Positions 1 to 8,661 of a stretch of 64,000 bases of DNA are shown piece after piece. Made by a program: the position numbers and the translations under genes. Every line of letters starts with the position of its first letter. The stretch's first letter is position 1. Source of the DNA: CAZIRF01 sp964541755 (GTDB lineage Bacteria > Spirochaetota > Spirochaetia > Treponematales > Breznakiellaceae); the NCBI GenBank assembly GCA_964541755.1, contig CAZIRF010000001.1, positions 1-64,000 of the forward strand. The letters are read 5' to 3'. Below the pieces are notes generated by a model. The model did not search any database, was not told where the DNA came from, and saw only the letters and a list, made by a program, of their open reading frames with translations.

Positions 1-109
1 CCGCCAACCCGGGCACCGCCCGGGTTGGCGGGAAGCACGGCCGCAGGGGCCGTCGGGGCAAGCCGCTGGGCGGCTTGCCCATGGCGGACCGGCTGACGGC
101 CGTTCCGCA
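1..109. repeat. Cluster of GC-rich hairpins downstream of the AraC gene
   Basis: Three inverted repeats follow one another. The first is perfect: 14-base arms at 1-14 and 18-31 around a 3-base ACC loop. The second has ACGGCC/GGCCGT arms at 37-42 and 48-53. The third has 10-base arms at 56-65 and 71-80. A fourth, imperfect one may lie at 84-109. The block is just beyond the stop of the leftward AraC gene and could end its transcript, although there is no clear U-tract. Confidence 0.6.
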
Positions 110-166
110 TTGTTGACGGGGGAGCCGGAGTGCGAAAATATCGGTAACCCGCAGCGGCCCCTTCCT

Positions 167-1060
167 TCATTCCCCCATACGGCTGCGGTGGAGGCGGCGC
201 CATTCGCTGGGCGAGAGCCCCATACTGCGCGAAAACTGGCGCGAGAAGAGGTTGCCGTCGGAGAATCCGCAGGCGAGGGCGAGATCGGTGATGCTGCGTT
301 CGCTGTGCTCGAGGAGGGCGCAGGCGGCGCGCAGGCGTACCCGCTGGAGATATTGCATGGGGCTCGTGCCGTAGCTCTCGTTGAAGAGTCGGCGAAAGTG
401 GCGCGGCGAGAGGCAGGCTTCGCGCGCAATGGTTTCCAGATCTAGGCTCTCGCTGTAGTGGCTTTCGAGGAAGGCGACCGCGCGTGCGAGCTTGAGGGGG
501 CTTTCTGCGGGTGGCGTTTCGGCAGAGCCATACCAGCGCGACAGGAGGACGACAAGGGTCGTGAACCAGGAAAGGACCAGACTGCGGCTTCCGGGCCTTC
601 CCGCACGCACACCGCCGTTGTATTCGTCCACCATCAGTCGTACGAGGCCGGCGGCCCGCTCCTGCTCGTCGACCGCAAGATGCAAGCGGCTTTCGAAGTG
701 TTGTGCACCCGACAGCCAGGGTTCCAGTCGAAAGAGAGACTGGAAGCCTTCTAGACGGCCCAAGTCGTCGAGTGCGGGTTCGAGGATGCGGGGTTTGAAC
801 ATGATGTTGGCGATGCGCAGACCGTCTGTTTCGCGATATCCGTGCTCGGTGTCGCCGCTTATGACAAAGACATCGCCGCACGCAAGCGGATGGCGTTGGC
901 CGTTGACTTCATGAACGGCGCTCCCCTTGAATACGAGGACGAGCTCGCAGAAGTCCCGGTGGCGATGGGTGTAGAGGGGCTCGTCGTGTTCTCCATACTG
1001 GATGAAAAAAGGGAAGACTTCATCGCCGGTAAAAACAGACAGGGGAAAATCGATACCCAT
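167..1060 (-). CDS. AraC-family transcriptional regulator with N-terminal cupin
   Basis: Predicted DNA-binding regulator of 297 aa, a normal length for the family. Residues about 20-110 look like an AraC-type cupin sensor: there is a His-rich stretch (YTHRHRDFCELV) and a later GDVFVISGDTEHGY strand typical of the metal- or sugar-binding fold. Residues about 195-290 form the paired helix-turn-helix AraC domain, with LSPRHFRRLFNESYGTSPMQYL in helix-turn-helix 1 and DLALACGFSDGNLFSRQFSR in helix-turn-helix 2. It starts 86 bases from, and divergent to, the outer-membrane-like gene, so that gene or itself is a likely target. Ligand unknown. Confidence 0.9.
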   Translation of the reverse strand: MGIDFPLSVFTGDEVFPFFIQYGEHDEPLYTHRHRDFCELVLVFKGSAVHEVNGQRHPLACGDVFVISGDTEHGYRETDGLRIANIMFKPRILEPALDDLGRLEGFQSLFRLEPWLSGAQHFESRLHLAVDEQERAAGLVRLMVDEYNGGVRAGRPGSRSLVLSWFTTLVVLLSRWYGSAETPPAESPLKLARAVAFLESHYSESLDLETIAREACLSPRHFRRLFNESYGTSPMQYLQRVRLRAACALLEHSERSITDLALACGFSDGNLFSRQFSRSMGLSPSEWRRLHRSRMGE

Positions 1061-1146
1061 GCGGCCTCCGCATCTTGGCGCTGCCGCCAGTATTACCCCT
1101 GCGCCCCCTTGCCGTCAACGCGCACCGGCCGGTACTATGGGGCATC

Positions 1147-2652
1147 TTGAAACACTTCATATCAATGCTGATAGTTTTATCCTTCGCAGACTCTTTTCTG
1201 CAGGCCCTCCCCTTCGCGCCCGGCAATCTGTCCCCCGCAGATTTTGTGACAGCGGGCGACCCCGGTGCCGACCCGCGCCCCGTATGGCTGCGCGTCGGGA
1301 CGGCCAATGACCTCTTTGGCGGCGAATACCCCATAAACCGCGATGACGGCCGCAGTTACGGCATGAATACCGCCTTTGGCCTTGGGCCGGACAGTGGTCT
1401 GTGGCGCGGCTTTGCCCTGTCCATCGACTGGTACGGCTATACCGACCGTGCGAGCGAGCTGCGCGCAGACGAGTTGGGCGTCTTTCTGTCCTGGGCCCGC
1501 GGACTGGTGCCGCAGAGGGAGCTTGTTCCACGCCTGGCCGTTTCCCCGGCGCTGGGCTTCCGTATCGCCGGCAACACGGGCGGGCAGCTCGTCCAGAACC
1601 TCATGCACGATGTCTTCAATTTGGCCCATGCAGACTTGACCTACGACAGCGAAGCGGACGGCACGACGCTCTTCCCCGAGCTCGTCCTGGGGCTGCGTGT
1701 GGCTGGTGATCTCGCCATCCCCCTGCCGCACGGGGCCCGTTTGGCACCCGGGGTCTCGCTCGAGGGCGAATACAGCGTACCGGCGGGGCCGCGCGGCCGG
1801 GTTGATTTCGACCTCGCCCTCGAGCACCCTGCCGGCGACCGCTTTTCCCTTCACGCAGGCTGGATTGGCGACTTGCAGGACCGCGGCGGGACCTGCATCG
1901 ATACCGCGCTTAATAAAGAATCGGGCTTCCATATCGGGGCCGGCCTGCGTACCGGGCTGATTCATTGGCAGGCCATGAGCTACCTCGAGGGCGGCTTCTC
2001 CAACGGGAGCATCAGCCTGCTCTTCAATCGCCCGATTGGCGCCACCGGCAGCAAATTGGCTGGCGGCGCCGGGGCCGCCGGCGGCGCCGGGGTACCCGGC
2101 GATACCGCAGAGGCGGACGGCAGGGGCTCAAGCGGCGGCATCCCCCTGCTTTTCGAATACAGCCTCGATTTCCTCGCCTGGGAACGGCAGATACGCCTGC
2201 TCGTCCCGCTCGCAGGCCTTTCCCGGGGATCCTTCGCAATGCGCGCGAGCTTCGACTACAGTTACGGGGATGCAAATGACGATTACGCCTCCCCCATCCG
2301 CCGTTACCGTATTGTTCAGGGAGCCCCCGGATTCGAAGCTGTACTGCGCCTTCCCTTCGCAGATGAAGCCCTCGAAATCGCCGCGGGCATCGACCTTGGG
2401 CTGCGCCTCGAACAGGACTGGGTACTCCCGGCCAGCATTAGCTGTGCCGCGGGCCCCCTCATTCAGGCACACCTTGCCCTTCGCACTCGCCCCATCACCC
2501 TTTTCCCCTCAAGCGGCATTGTCGCTCAGGCACAGCGATACGGCATCAGTGCCGGCTACAGCCTCCAGTATATGCCCGCCCCGGACCAGCATATCCACCT
2601 CCAGCACCGCCTTGCCTTGGGCCTCATCGTCTCTCTCGACAATGCGCGCTAG
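1147..2652 (+). CDS. Putative outer-membrane beta-barrel protein
   Basis: Not confidently assigned to a family. I prefer the TTG start at 1147, which gives a Lys-containing n-region followed by a hydrophobic stretch (FISMLIVLSFADSF) like a signal peptide. An ATG at 1165 is the alternative. The rest is a run of short amphipathic strands rich in Gly, Leu and aromatic residues and ends in a strand-like segment, as in surface barrels. The early NDLFGGEYPINRDDG segment loosely recalls LpxR/DUF2219 lipid A deacylases, but the resemblance is too weak to name a function. A Gly-Ala-rich low-complexity loop is encoded near 2055-2140. The TAG stop is followed in the same frame by a divergent copy of the last 62 codons. 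Confidence 0.6.
   Translation: MKHFISMLIVLSFADSFLQALPFAPGNLSPADFVTAGDPGADPRPVWLRVGTANDLFGGEYPINRDDGRSYGMNTAFGLGPDSGLWRGFALSIDWYGYTDRASELRADELGVFLSWARGLVPQRELVPRLAVSPALGFRIAGNTGGQLVQNLMHDVFNLAHADLTYDSEADGTTLFPELVLGLRVAGDLAIPLPHGARLAPGVSLEGEYSVPAGPRGRVDFDLALEHPAGDRFSLHAGWIGDLQDRGGTCIDTALNKESGFHIGAGLRTGLIHWQAMSYLEGGFSNGSISLLFNRPIGATGSKLAGGAGAAGGAGVPGDTAEADGRGSSGGIPLLFEYSLDFLAWERQIRLLVPLAGLSRGSFAMRASFDYSYGDANDDYASPIRRYRIVQGAPGFEAVLRLPFADEALEIAAGIDLGLRLEQDWVLPASISCAAGPLIQAHLALRTRPITLFPSSGIVAQAQRYGISAGYSLQYMPAPDQHIHLQHRLALGLIVSLDNAR
1162..1175 (-). repeat. Copy of dispersed 14-base motif (one mismatch)
   Basis: Reverse complement of ACTATCAGCCTTGA with one mismatch (TCAATGCTGATAGT on the plus strand). 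It overlaps the possible ATG start of the outer-membrane-like gene. See the finding on this motif. Confidence 0.45.
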
Positions 2653-2868
2653 TCCCCTTCACCCTTTCGCCCCGTCGTACAGATTCACGCGGGGCTGCGA
2701 ACCACTCCGGTCGCCCTCTTCCCCGCATCGGGGCTCTTTCCGCCCGATTCCCGCTACGGGCTCTCCCTTGCCGCCAGCCTCCAGTACCAGGGCGCGCCCG
2801 CAATGGCCCAAGCCGTCACTTGGCGGATGGCACTGGGGCTCGTCGTTTCGGGCGCATGGCAAGACTGA
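2653..2868 (+). pseudogene. In-frame remnant of an outer-membrane protein C-terminus
   Basis: Directly after the TAG at 2650-2652, and in the same frame, an open stretch runs to a TGA at 2866-2868. Its translation from 2680 (QIHAGLRTTPVALFPASG, later RYGLSLAASLQYQGAP and MALGLVVS) lines up along its whole length with the end of the upstream protein (QAHLALRTRPITLFPSSG, RYGISAGYSLQYMPAP, LALGLIVS), with slightly under half the residues identical. There is no plausible start codon near its beginning. The likely explanation is the surviving 3' end of a tandem paralogue whose front was deleted. Read-through of the TAG would instead add a second copy of the terminal strands. Confidence 0.7.
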
Positions 2869-2970
2869 TCACGGGCCTTGCGGGGCTGCGTCCGGGCAGA
2901 CCGAGCGTTGCTTAGCCGGGCAGGGAACCGCAAACAAAGCATTTATTTACTTTCATATACACACTGTCCC

Positions 2971-2998
2971 TTGAAAAGATGCCCTGCCGGCCTATACT
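2971..2998 (+). promoter_or_regulatory. Sigma-70-like promoter for the HisKA_2 kinase gene
   Basis: TTGAAA at 2971-2976 and TATACT at 2993-2998 are 16 bases apart, each matching five of six consensus bases. The predicted transcript start near 3005 leaves a short leader that contains AAAGGAG before the GTG at 3034. Confidence 0.6.
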
Positions 2999-3033
2999 TT
3001 GACCAAGACCGACAGCAAAGGAGACTGCCGCCA

Positions 3034-3828
3034 GTGAATCCCCGCCGAACGGCCGTGCACGGGGCCTTGCACATCACCATTATCTACCTCGTTTTCTCGC
3101 TCCTGTGGATATTCCTTTCGGACCGGATACTCCTCGCTTTTACCGACGATATCAACCTTATTGCCCTCATATCGAACCTCAAAGGCTTTTTCTTCGTCAG
3201 TATCTCTGCCCTTATCATTTTCATGCTCGTCTCCCGCAAGATTGCAGAAAAAAACGAAATAATTGCCGCCCTCGACCGCGAGGTTGATGTACGCGCAGAA
3301 CTCATTCGCGAACTCCACCACCGCATCAAGAACAACCTCCAAGTCATTATCAGCCTGGTCAATCTTGAATCGGCCAGCCACCGTGAACGCGAAGCCTTCA
3401 TAAACGCCCTCAACGAAAAGCTGCAGTCGATGATGGCGGTATTCAACGTCGTCTACAACTACAACGACATGCGCAACATCGCACTGGACCGGGTCCTTCA
3501 TTCATACGCGAAAACCAGCCCCCGCCGCCTTACCCTCCTGCCCCCGCAGGCACAGCCCAGCCTCTCGGTAGAGGCCATCACCTCGCTCATGCTCGTCCTG
3601 GATTCGGTCCTCTCAACCTGGTTCGACGCGAGTGTCTGTCCCGATGGCGCTGCAATCTGCCTCTGTTCCGATACCGCCATCGAAGTACGCTGCAAACGCC
3701 AAGGCCCCTTTACCGCCTGTTCCGACTGCGACCAGGACTTCATCAATCTGGAACTGGCCGCCATCAACGGGTCTCTCGAAATAAACCCGGACGAAGGGGT
3801 CATACGCATTCTTTTTACCGCGATGTAA
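3034..3828 (+). CDS. Membrane sensor histidine kinase-like protein, HisKA_2 type, degenerate ATPase
   Basis: 264 aa from a GTG start chosen because AAAGGAG lies 10 bases upstream. Two membrane segments (about residues 10-30 and 48-68) enclose a short loop. A cytoplasmic helix follows, then the phosphoacceptor box ELHHRIKNNLQVIISLVNLE (about 95-115) typical of HisKA_2 kinases. The C-terminal part should be the ATPase, but the N-box asparagine is absent (ITSLMLVLDSVL where NEL..NA is expected) and no GxG boxes are visible. The length is also short for an ATPase domain. It may be a phosphotransfer or scaffold protein, or a decaying kinase. No response regulator gene is adjacent. Confidence 0.75.
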   Translation: MNPRRTAVHGALHITIIYLVFSLLWIFLSDRILLAFTDDINLIALISNLKGFFFVSISALIIFMLVSRKIAEKNEIIAALDREVDVRAELIRELHHRIKNNLQVIISLVNLESASHREREAFINALNEKLQSMMAVFNVVYNYNDMRNIALDRVLHSYAKTSPRRLTLLPPQAQPSLSVEAITSLMLVLDSVLSTWFDASVCPDGAAICLCSDTAIEVRCKRQGPFTACSDCDQDFINLELAAINGSLEINPDEGVIRILFTAM

Positions 3829-3949
3829 TCGAGCCGCTCTTTTGCACATGCAGGGTTTGGTCCCTGTGGCAAAATCAATCCCGCCATCAGACAAATCACT
3901 GATGCCTAGCCCCTTTAGTCGGGTGTATTCTGAGAGTTGGAGGATACTT

Positions 3950-4471
3950 ATGAAACGCAATTCCATTTTTGTTATCGGGGCTATTGCCCTCGCTCTTTTC
4001 GCTTCCTGTGCCTCGGCTCCCGCATCCAAGGAAGCCGAAAAACCCGCCAAACCCGAACCCGTCCCCTTTGACGGCACGACCCAGGTTGTCGACCTCACCA
4101 CCGGTTGGGCCCCCATAATGCCTTACTTCAAGATGGCCGAGGACTATTCCTACGTGAACGCCAAGAACCTCGAGTTCTTCCAGTTCCCCCTGGCAAAGCC
4201 CCTCAACAGCGGCGAATCCATCGACGTTACCATCAAGGGCAAGAACAACGGCACCACCGGCTTCCGCGTCTGGCTCACCGACGGCCAGCAGACCACCCTT
4301 GCCAACATCTATTCCGATGCCATTGGCGAAAAGCTCCCCGCCGGCGACTTCGAAATCACCTTCACCCTTACCGCAACCGGCGCCGTCGAGAACCTCTTCA
4401 TCAAGGGCCCCGCTTACGGCACCAAAATCGACAACGTCGACGTAAGCTCCATCACCATCGTCTACAAGTAA
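3950..4471 (+). CDS. Predicted lipoprotein with carbohydrate-binding-like beta-sandwich
   Basis: 173 aa. The start ATG has a good TTGGAGGA ribosome site. The signal peptide ends in a lipobox (LALFASC), so Cys21 should be lipidated. A short Lys/Pro/Glu-rich linker follows, then a beta-rich domain of about 135 residues with alternating polar and hydrophobic strands and a conserved-looking GFRVWLTD segment. The fold impression is a carbohydrate-binding-module-like jelly roll, but no binding residues can be named. Codon choice is very biased (CTC, AAG, ACC), which suggests high expression. It stands alone between a kinase gene and yhhN. Confidence 0.75.
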   Translation: MKRNSIFVIGAIALALFASCASAPASKEAEKPAKPEPVPFDGTTQVVDLTTGWAPIMPYFKMAEDYSYVNAKNLEFFQFPLAKPLNSGESIDVTIKGKNNGTTGFRVWLTDGQQTTLANIYSDAIGEKLPAGDFEITFTLTATGAVENLFIKGPAYGTKIDNVDVSSITIVYK

Positions 4472-4502
4472 ACAAATCCCCCATACTGCCGACAATCACT
4501 GC

Positions 4503-5183
4503 ATGAACGCGGTGATTGTCGCAGTGTACGCCTTCCTTTCGCTCTTCGCCATCCTGTCCCGTCGCCTCGCGCTACGCGTAGCCCCCCTTGCAAAAACAGC
4601 ACCGCTCTCCTTCCTCATTTTATTCATACTGATAGCGGGTTGCCGCACCCCCTTTGCCGGGGATTTGGCCGGAGGCAGGGTCTTCTGGCTCCTCATGACG
4701 GCGGGTTTGGCCTGCGGCCTTGCGGGGGATATCTTCCTCTTGAACAAGTCACGCTGGTTTCGCCAGGGCATCCTGGCTTTTCTCGCTGGACACCTCTGCT
4801 ACAGCGTCGCCTTTTTGGCTATCGGCCAGCGCCCGAATTGGTCTGCGCTCCCGGGCCTCGCCCTGTATGCATCAGTCTATATCTTCTTTCTCTTTCGCCT
4901 GCTCGTCCCGCGCCACCGCGCTCGGCTTCCCATTGCCCTTGCCTATTTCACGGCGATTATGGGCATGGCCCTTATGGCGAGCTTTGCCGACGCGGCTATC
5001 ACAATAAGGGGATCGCACAGCCTCTTCTTCCCCGCCGCCCTTCTCTTTACCGTCTCGGACGGTATCCTCGCCTACCGCCTGTTCGGCCGCTATACCCGCC
5101 TCGCAGACAGCCTCGTCCTCTCGACCTACTACAGCGCCCAAGGCCTTATGGCTGCGAGCATCGTCATGGCCCTGGGCTGGTAA
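4503..5183 (+). CDS. YhhN (TMEM86/lysoplasmalogenase) family membrane protein
   Basis: 226 aa with about eight hydrophobic segments and the family's characteristic acidic motifs: LACGLAGDIFLL in the third helix region and FTVSDGILAYRLF in the penultimate one. Eukaryotic TMEM86 enzymes cleave the vinyl ether of lysoplasmalogens, and bacterial YhhN proteins are assumed to act on similar lipids. Plasmalogens are plausible in anaerobes, so the activity fits, but the substrate is inferred. It follows the lipoprotein gene by 31 bases and is convergent with uspA. Confidence 0.85.
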   Translation: MNAVIVAVYAFLSLFAILSRRLALRVAPLAKTAPLSFLILFILIAGCRTPFAGDLAGGRVFWLLMTAGLACGLAGDIFLLNKSRWFRQGILAFLAGHLCYSVAFLAIGQRPNWSALPGLALYASVYIFFLFRLLVPRHRARLPIALAYFTAIMGMALMASFADAAITIRGSHSLFFPAALLFTVSDGILAYRLFGRYTRLADSLVLSTYYSAQGLMAASIVMALGW

Positions 5184-5257
5184 ACGCAAATTTTGCCGCA
5201 AAGGGAGTCTCTTGATTTTTGCAGCTGGCAATTCCCCGCAGGACAGCCGCCGCCAGC

Positions 5258-5710
5258 TCATGACCGGGCAGGAATTACCAACACCGGGCAGGGCGCTTTG
5301 CGGATGGCCTCTTTGGTGCCGTCATGCATCAGAAAACCACCGGAACCCTTTGCGGGGCGCGCGAGTATCAGCAGATCGCTCTTCTCTTCTTCAATTGTTT
5401 TGAACAGTTCCTGGGCGGGGGAGCCAACCGCCATCTTGACGCGTATCCGTTGGCCTTCACCCACCCGCGAGAGGTAGGTTTCTGCCATGCGGCGGTCGAT
5501 GTCCGCTCGGGCCTTGTCGTCTATGTTGTCCAACTCGTAGAGATAGGTCTTCCAAAACTGGGCGTCCGGTTCGGGGACGACGTGGAGAAGCTGGATTTCG
5601 CTGTCCTCGCCTGCGGCAGCCAGCTCGAGGGCATGATCAAAGGCGTTGAGGGATTCATCGCTAAAGTCCGCACAAAAAAGAATGCGCGAAAACGAGGAGA
5701 GTGCTTTCAT
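5258..5710 (-). CDS. Universal stress protein, last gene of TRAP operon
   Basis: About 150 aa UspA-fold protein. N-terminal strand SRILFCADFSDESLNAFDHALELA and the ATP-binding C-terminal motif region (LARPAKGSGG, then APCPVLVIP) are clear, although the usual G-2x-G-9x-G(S/T) motif is imperfect. The ATG at 5710 overlaps the dctM stop as TGATG; a GTG three bases earlier is also possible. A UspA gene closing a TRAP operon recalls TeaD of the Halomonas ectoine system, where it modulates transporter activity. A similar role here is an inference. Confidence 0.85.
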   Translation of the reverse strand: MKALSSFSRILFCADFSDESLNAFDHALELAAAGEDSEIQLLHVVPEPDAQFWKTYLYELDNIDDKARADIDRRMAETYLSRVGEGQRIRVKMAVGSPAQELFKTIEEEKSDLLILARPAKGSGGFLMHDGTKEAIRKAPCPVLVIPARS

Positions 5711-7023
5711 CACAGGCCTCCCTTGGCGGCGAGCTTCGGCAGAATAAGGGCGATATCCGGTACGGCAATCAAAAGCAGGGCAAAAAGAATCAAGGTGACA
5801 AGGAAGGGCATGCTCCCACGGAAAATCGTATTGAGCGGGAGGTCCCGTTCGATACCGCTAACGACATAGACATTGACGCCCACCGGCGGGGTAATGACCC
5901 CCATCTGCGTTATAACGACGATAAGCACCCCAAACCAGATGGGGTCGTAGCCCAAGTCGAGCACCACCGGGTAAAAAATGGGGGTGGCAAGGAGTACCAG
6001 GGCCAGCGAATCGATAAAGCAGCCCAGTACAAGATAGAAGACGATGACCAGGGCCATCACCAGAAAACCGGGAAGGGGCAGCGAACTGAACCAGCCGGCA
6101 ACGGCATAGGGAATCTGGGAGATGGCGAGGAAGCGCCCGAAGACGACGGCCGCCGCGACGATGATGAAGATCATCCCGCTGGTGCGCGCGGTCTCGAGGA
6201 GTATCTGCCGCAGGACGGCCCAAGAGAGGGCGCGCTTGAACAGGGCAATGAGCAGGCTCCCCGCCGCCCCGATGGCCGCGGCTTCAATGGCGGTAAAGAG
6301 CCCGCCAAACATCCCGCCCATCACAAAGACAAAGAGGAGGAGTATCTCGATAACGCCACCCAGCGAACGGAACTTCTGGCCCCAGCTGTGCCGCTCGCTC
6401 TGGGGCCCCAGTTTCGGGTTACGGACGCACAGGATGAAAATCGTAAGGCAGAATAAAAGGCTGATAATCACACCCGGGACTATTCCCGCGAGGAACAGCG
6501 CCCCAATGGACTGCTCGGTCATGAGCGCATAGACAATGAAGACCACGCTGGGCGGTATGAGCATGCCCAGACTTCCGCCGGCGGCAACGGTTCCGGCCGC
6601 AAGGGAATCGGCGTAGTGATACTTGCGCATTTCCGGCAGGGCGACCGTCGCCATGGTGGCCGCCGTCGCCGGTCCCGAACCGCTTATCGCCCCGAAGCCG
6701 GCACAGGCCCCGACGGTCGCCATCGCGAGCCCTCCGGGCAGGTGCCCTATCCAGGTATAGGCGGCCTTGAAGAGCCCGCCGCTTATCCCCGCGTGAAAGG
6801 CCACCTGGCCCATCAGCACAAAGAGGGGAATGACGGTGAGGTTGTATGAAGAAAAGGTATCGAAGAGTTCGGCGCTTACCATACTGGCGGCAGCCAGCGG
6901 GTTGGTAATAAGGGTAAAGCCGACAAGCCCTGCCGCGAGCATTGCAAAGGCAACCGGCATGCTAGAGAGGAGCAAAATAACGAGGATAAGACAGCCTATG
7001 AGGCCGCCAGTGAGGGGACTCAT
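5710..7023 (-). CDS. dctM: TRAP transporter large permease (DctM)
   Basis: 437 aa integral membrane protein with the usual 12 or so hydrophobic segments. Typical DctM stretches are visible: GAISGSGPATAATMATVALPEM, LGMLIPPSVVFIVYALMTEQSIG and PPVGVNVYVVSGI. It forms the ion-coupled channel of a tripartite carboxylate transporter in the inner membrane. The start at 7023 overlaps the dctQ stop (ATGA), and longer upstream open sequence is not needed. The gene lies in a dctP-dctQ-dctM-uspA operon. Confidence 0.95.
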   Translation of the reverse strand: MSPLTGGLIGCLILVILLLSSMPVAFAMLAAGLVGFTLITNPLAAASMVSAELFDTFSSYNLTVIPLFVLMGQVAFHAGISGGLFKAAYTWIGHLPGGLAMATVGACAGFGAISGSGPATAATMATVALPEMRKYHYADSLAAGTVAAGGSLGMLIPPSVVFIVYALMTEQSIGALFLAGIVPGVIISLLFCLTIFILCVRNPKLGPQSERHSWGQKFRSLGGVIEILLLFVFVMGGMFGGLFTAIEAAAIGAAGSLLIALFKRALSWAVLRQILLETARTSGMIFIIVAAAVVFGRFLAISQIPYAVAGWFSSLPLPGFLVMALVIVFYLVLGCFIDSLALVLLATPIFYPVVLDLGYDPIWFGVLIVVITQMGVITPPVGVNVYVVSGIERDLPLNTIFRGSMPFLVTLILFALLLIAVPDIALILPKLAAKGGL

Positions 7024-7517
7024 GGCTTGATAAACTCCTTGCCCGGATGGCTCAGGTGATAGACGATGGCCGCGATGACGAAGAGGAAGCAAAAAGCCGT
7101 CATCCAGGGAATCCAAAAGACGGGTATGGGCAGGGTTTGCATGACCTGGTTGCTCTTCAAGAGCATGACCCCGTAGAGCCAGAAGCGCCACACGAGAAAG
7201 GAGAAGAGGGCCAGAGCTATCAGTCTGAATATGAAATCGAGTATATTCCGGCCCCGCTTGGACAAGCGGTGATGGAGGAATTCTATCGCGATGTGGCCCT
7301 TGACGGCCGTTACATACGGCAGGGAACAGGCAATGGCAATCGCTCCGGCAATACGCACGAGGTCATAGGCGCCCAAAATGCCCTTCTTGAAGAAGCGCAA
7401 GACGACATCCGTTACCGTAATCCCGATAATCGCGAGAATGGCGAGCCCCGCGACGAGCGCGAGGCCCATGATAAGGGCGCGTAGAACACGCCACAGGGGT
7501 GCAAAGCGTTCGGTCAT
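7020..7517 (-). CDS. dctQ: TRAP transporter small permease (DctQ)
   Basis: 165 aa with four hydrophobic helices, the standard DctQ size. The segment ITDVVLRFFKKGILGAYDLV and the following VKGHIAIEFL are hallmarks of the family (the pattern D..R.....G....EL and K.GH). It partners DctM in the inner membrane. It begins 4 bases after the dctP stop and overlaps dctM. Confidence 0.92.
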   Translation of the reverse strand: MTERFAPLWRVLRALIMGLALVAGLAILAIIGITVTDVVLRFFKKGILGAYDLVRIAGAIAIACSLPYVTAVKGHIAIEFLHHRLSKRGRNILDFIFRLIALALFSFLVWRFWLYGVMLLKSNQVMQTLPIPVFWIPWMTAFCFLFVIAAIVYHLSHPGKEFIKP

Positions 7518-7521
7518 GGAA

Positions 7522-8523
7522 TCAACGGGCGAGCTTGGTCATGATGTCGTTGAGGACGGCCTTTCCGTCGAGGCCCTTTTCTGCAGTTGCCGCAACGTAC
7601 TCATCGAGTATGGGCCGTACGGCATCCACCATGGCCCGCTCGTCGACCGCGCTCAGGCGTACAGTCTCATGGCCAAGGCTCTCGACCAGGCTGATGCCCT
7701 CCCGGTCGCTCTCGTCCCAAGCCGTTCCCTGTCGCTCGATCCACTCGGCGTTTACCTCGTCGATAACCTTCTGAACATCCGCAGGAAGGGACTCCCACTT
7801 GGCCTTGTTCATGACGGCGAACATGCTCGTCGTGTAGCCGATGGCCCGGGTGTCGACGACACTGGAGATGACCTCTGCCTGGCGCCAGCCGGCGAGGGTC
7901 TCGAAGGGGCAGAAGGTCGCCTCGACGACGCCCTTCTGGAGGGATTCATAGGTTTCACCCTGGCTCATCGATACGGGCACCGCCCCGAGGGCCTGGACGA
8001 TCTTGGCAGAGAGCCCCGTGGCACGGACCTTCATGCCGGCGAGGCCGGCCATCTTGGTAACCGGTTTTTTGGTCGCCAGAATGCCGGGGCCGTGACCGTG
8101 GAGGTATAAAACCTTGACCTCGTCAAGTTCGGCGGGTTTGTACTTCTTGTAGATCTCGTTCGCGACCCGGGTGGCCGTTACCCCATCGGGATAGCCCAAG
8201 GGAAGGTCGAGGACCTCGAGGAGGGGGAAGCGGCCGCGGCTGTAGGCAAAGGCGCTCATCCCGATATCGGAAATACCCGAAACGACACCGTCATAGACCT
8301 GCGGGGCCTTCGAGAGGGTTTCGCCGGGGTACATGACGATTTTCACTTTTCCATCGGTACGCTTTTCCACCTCGCGGGCCCAGTCCTCGGCGGCCTTGGT
8401 CTGGGCGTGGGTGGCCGGGAAGAAGATGCTGTACGACAGGGTGATGGTATCGTTCCCGCTACAAGAGGCAAACAGGACGATGGCGGCGGCGAATGAGAGA
8501 ATATGCTTGACAACGTGTTTCAT
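7522..8523 (-). CDS. dctP: TRAP transporter substrate-binding lipoprotein (DctP)
   Basis: 333 aa. The start is the ATG preceded by GGAG, with a signal peptide ending in a lipobox (VLFASC), so the binding protein is probably membrane-tethered, as is common in spirochaetes. The body matches DctP: YSIFFPATHAQTKAAEDWAREVEKRT at the N-terminus, GMKVRATG and a PFETLAGW segment near the ligand-binding arginine region. Ligand likely an organic anion, but its identity cannot be read from the sequence. First gene of the operon. Confidence 0.92.
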   Translation of the reverse strand: MKHVVKHILSFAAAIVLFASCSGNDTITLSYSIFFPATHAQTKAAEDWAREVEKRTDGKVKIVMYPGETLSKAPQVYDGVVSGISDIGMSAFAYSRGRFPLLEVLDLPLGYPDGVTATRVANEIYKKYKPAELDEVKVLYLHGHGPGILATKKPVTKMAGLAGMKVRATGLSAKIVQALGAVPVSMSQGETYESLQKGVVEATFCPFETLAGWRQAEVISSVVDTRAIGYTTSMFAVMNKAKWESLPADVQKVIDEVNAEWIERQGTAWDESDREGISLVESLGHETVRLSAVDERAMVDAVRPILDEYVAATAEKGLDGKAVLNDIMTKLAR

Positions 8524-8608
8524 GGGGGCTCCGGACAAATCTGGAATTGGTACATCACTGTACCACGACTCTACCCGATTTGGCCAAGCTTCTGCAGGAA
8601 AATATAAA

Positions 8609-8640
8609 TGCCCCCAAGCTGTTTGTTTTGTTTGGGGGCA
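8609..8640 (-). terminator. Hairpin terminator after the TM2-like gene
   Basis: TGCCCCCAA and TTGGGGGCA form a 9-base stem around a 14-base loop. On the minus strand the stem is followed by an AT-rich tract (ATTTATATTTT), so it fits a terminator for the gene ending at 8662. Confidence 0.65.
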
Positions 8641-8661
8641 CTCATACAGATTAAAGGAAGC

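Noticed and set aside
1147..2652. Calling the outer-membrane-like protein a lipid A deacylase (LpxR)
   Set aside because: Only a short NDLFGG-type resemblance; the catalytic residues could not be placed.
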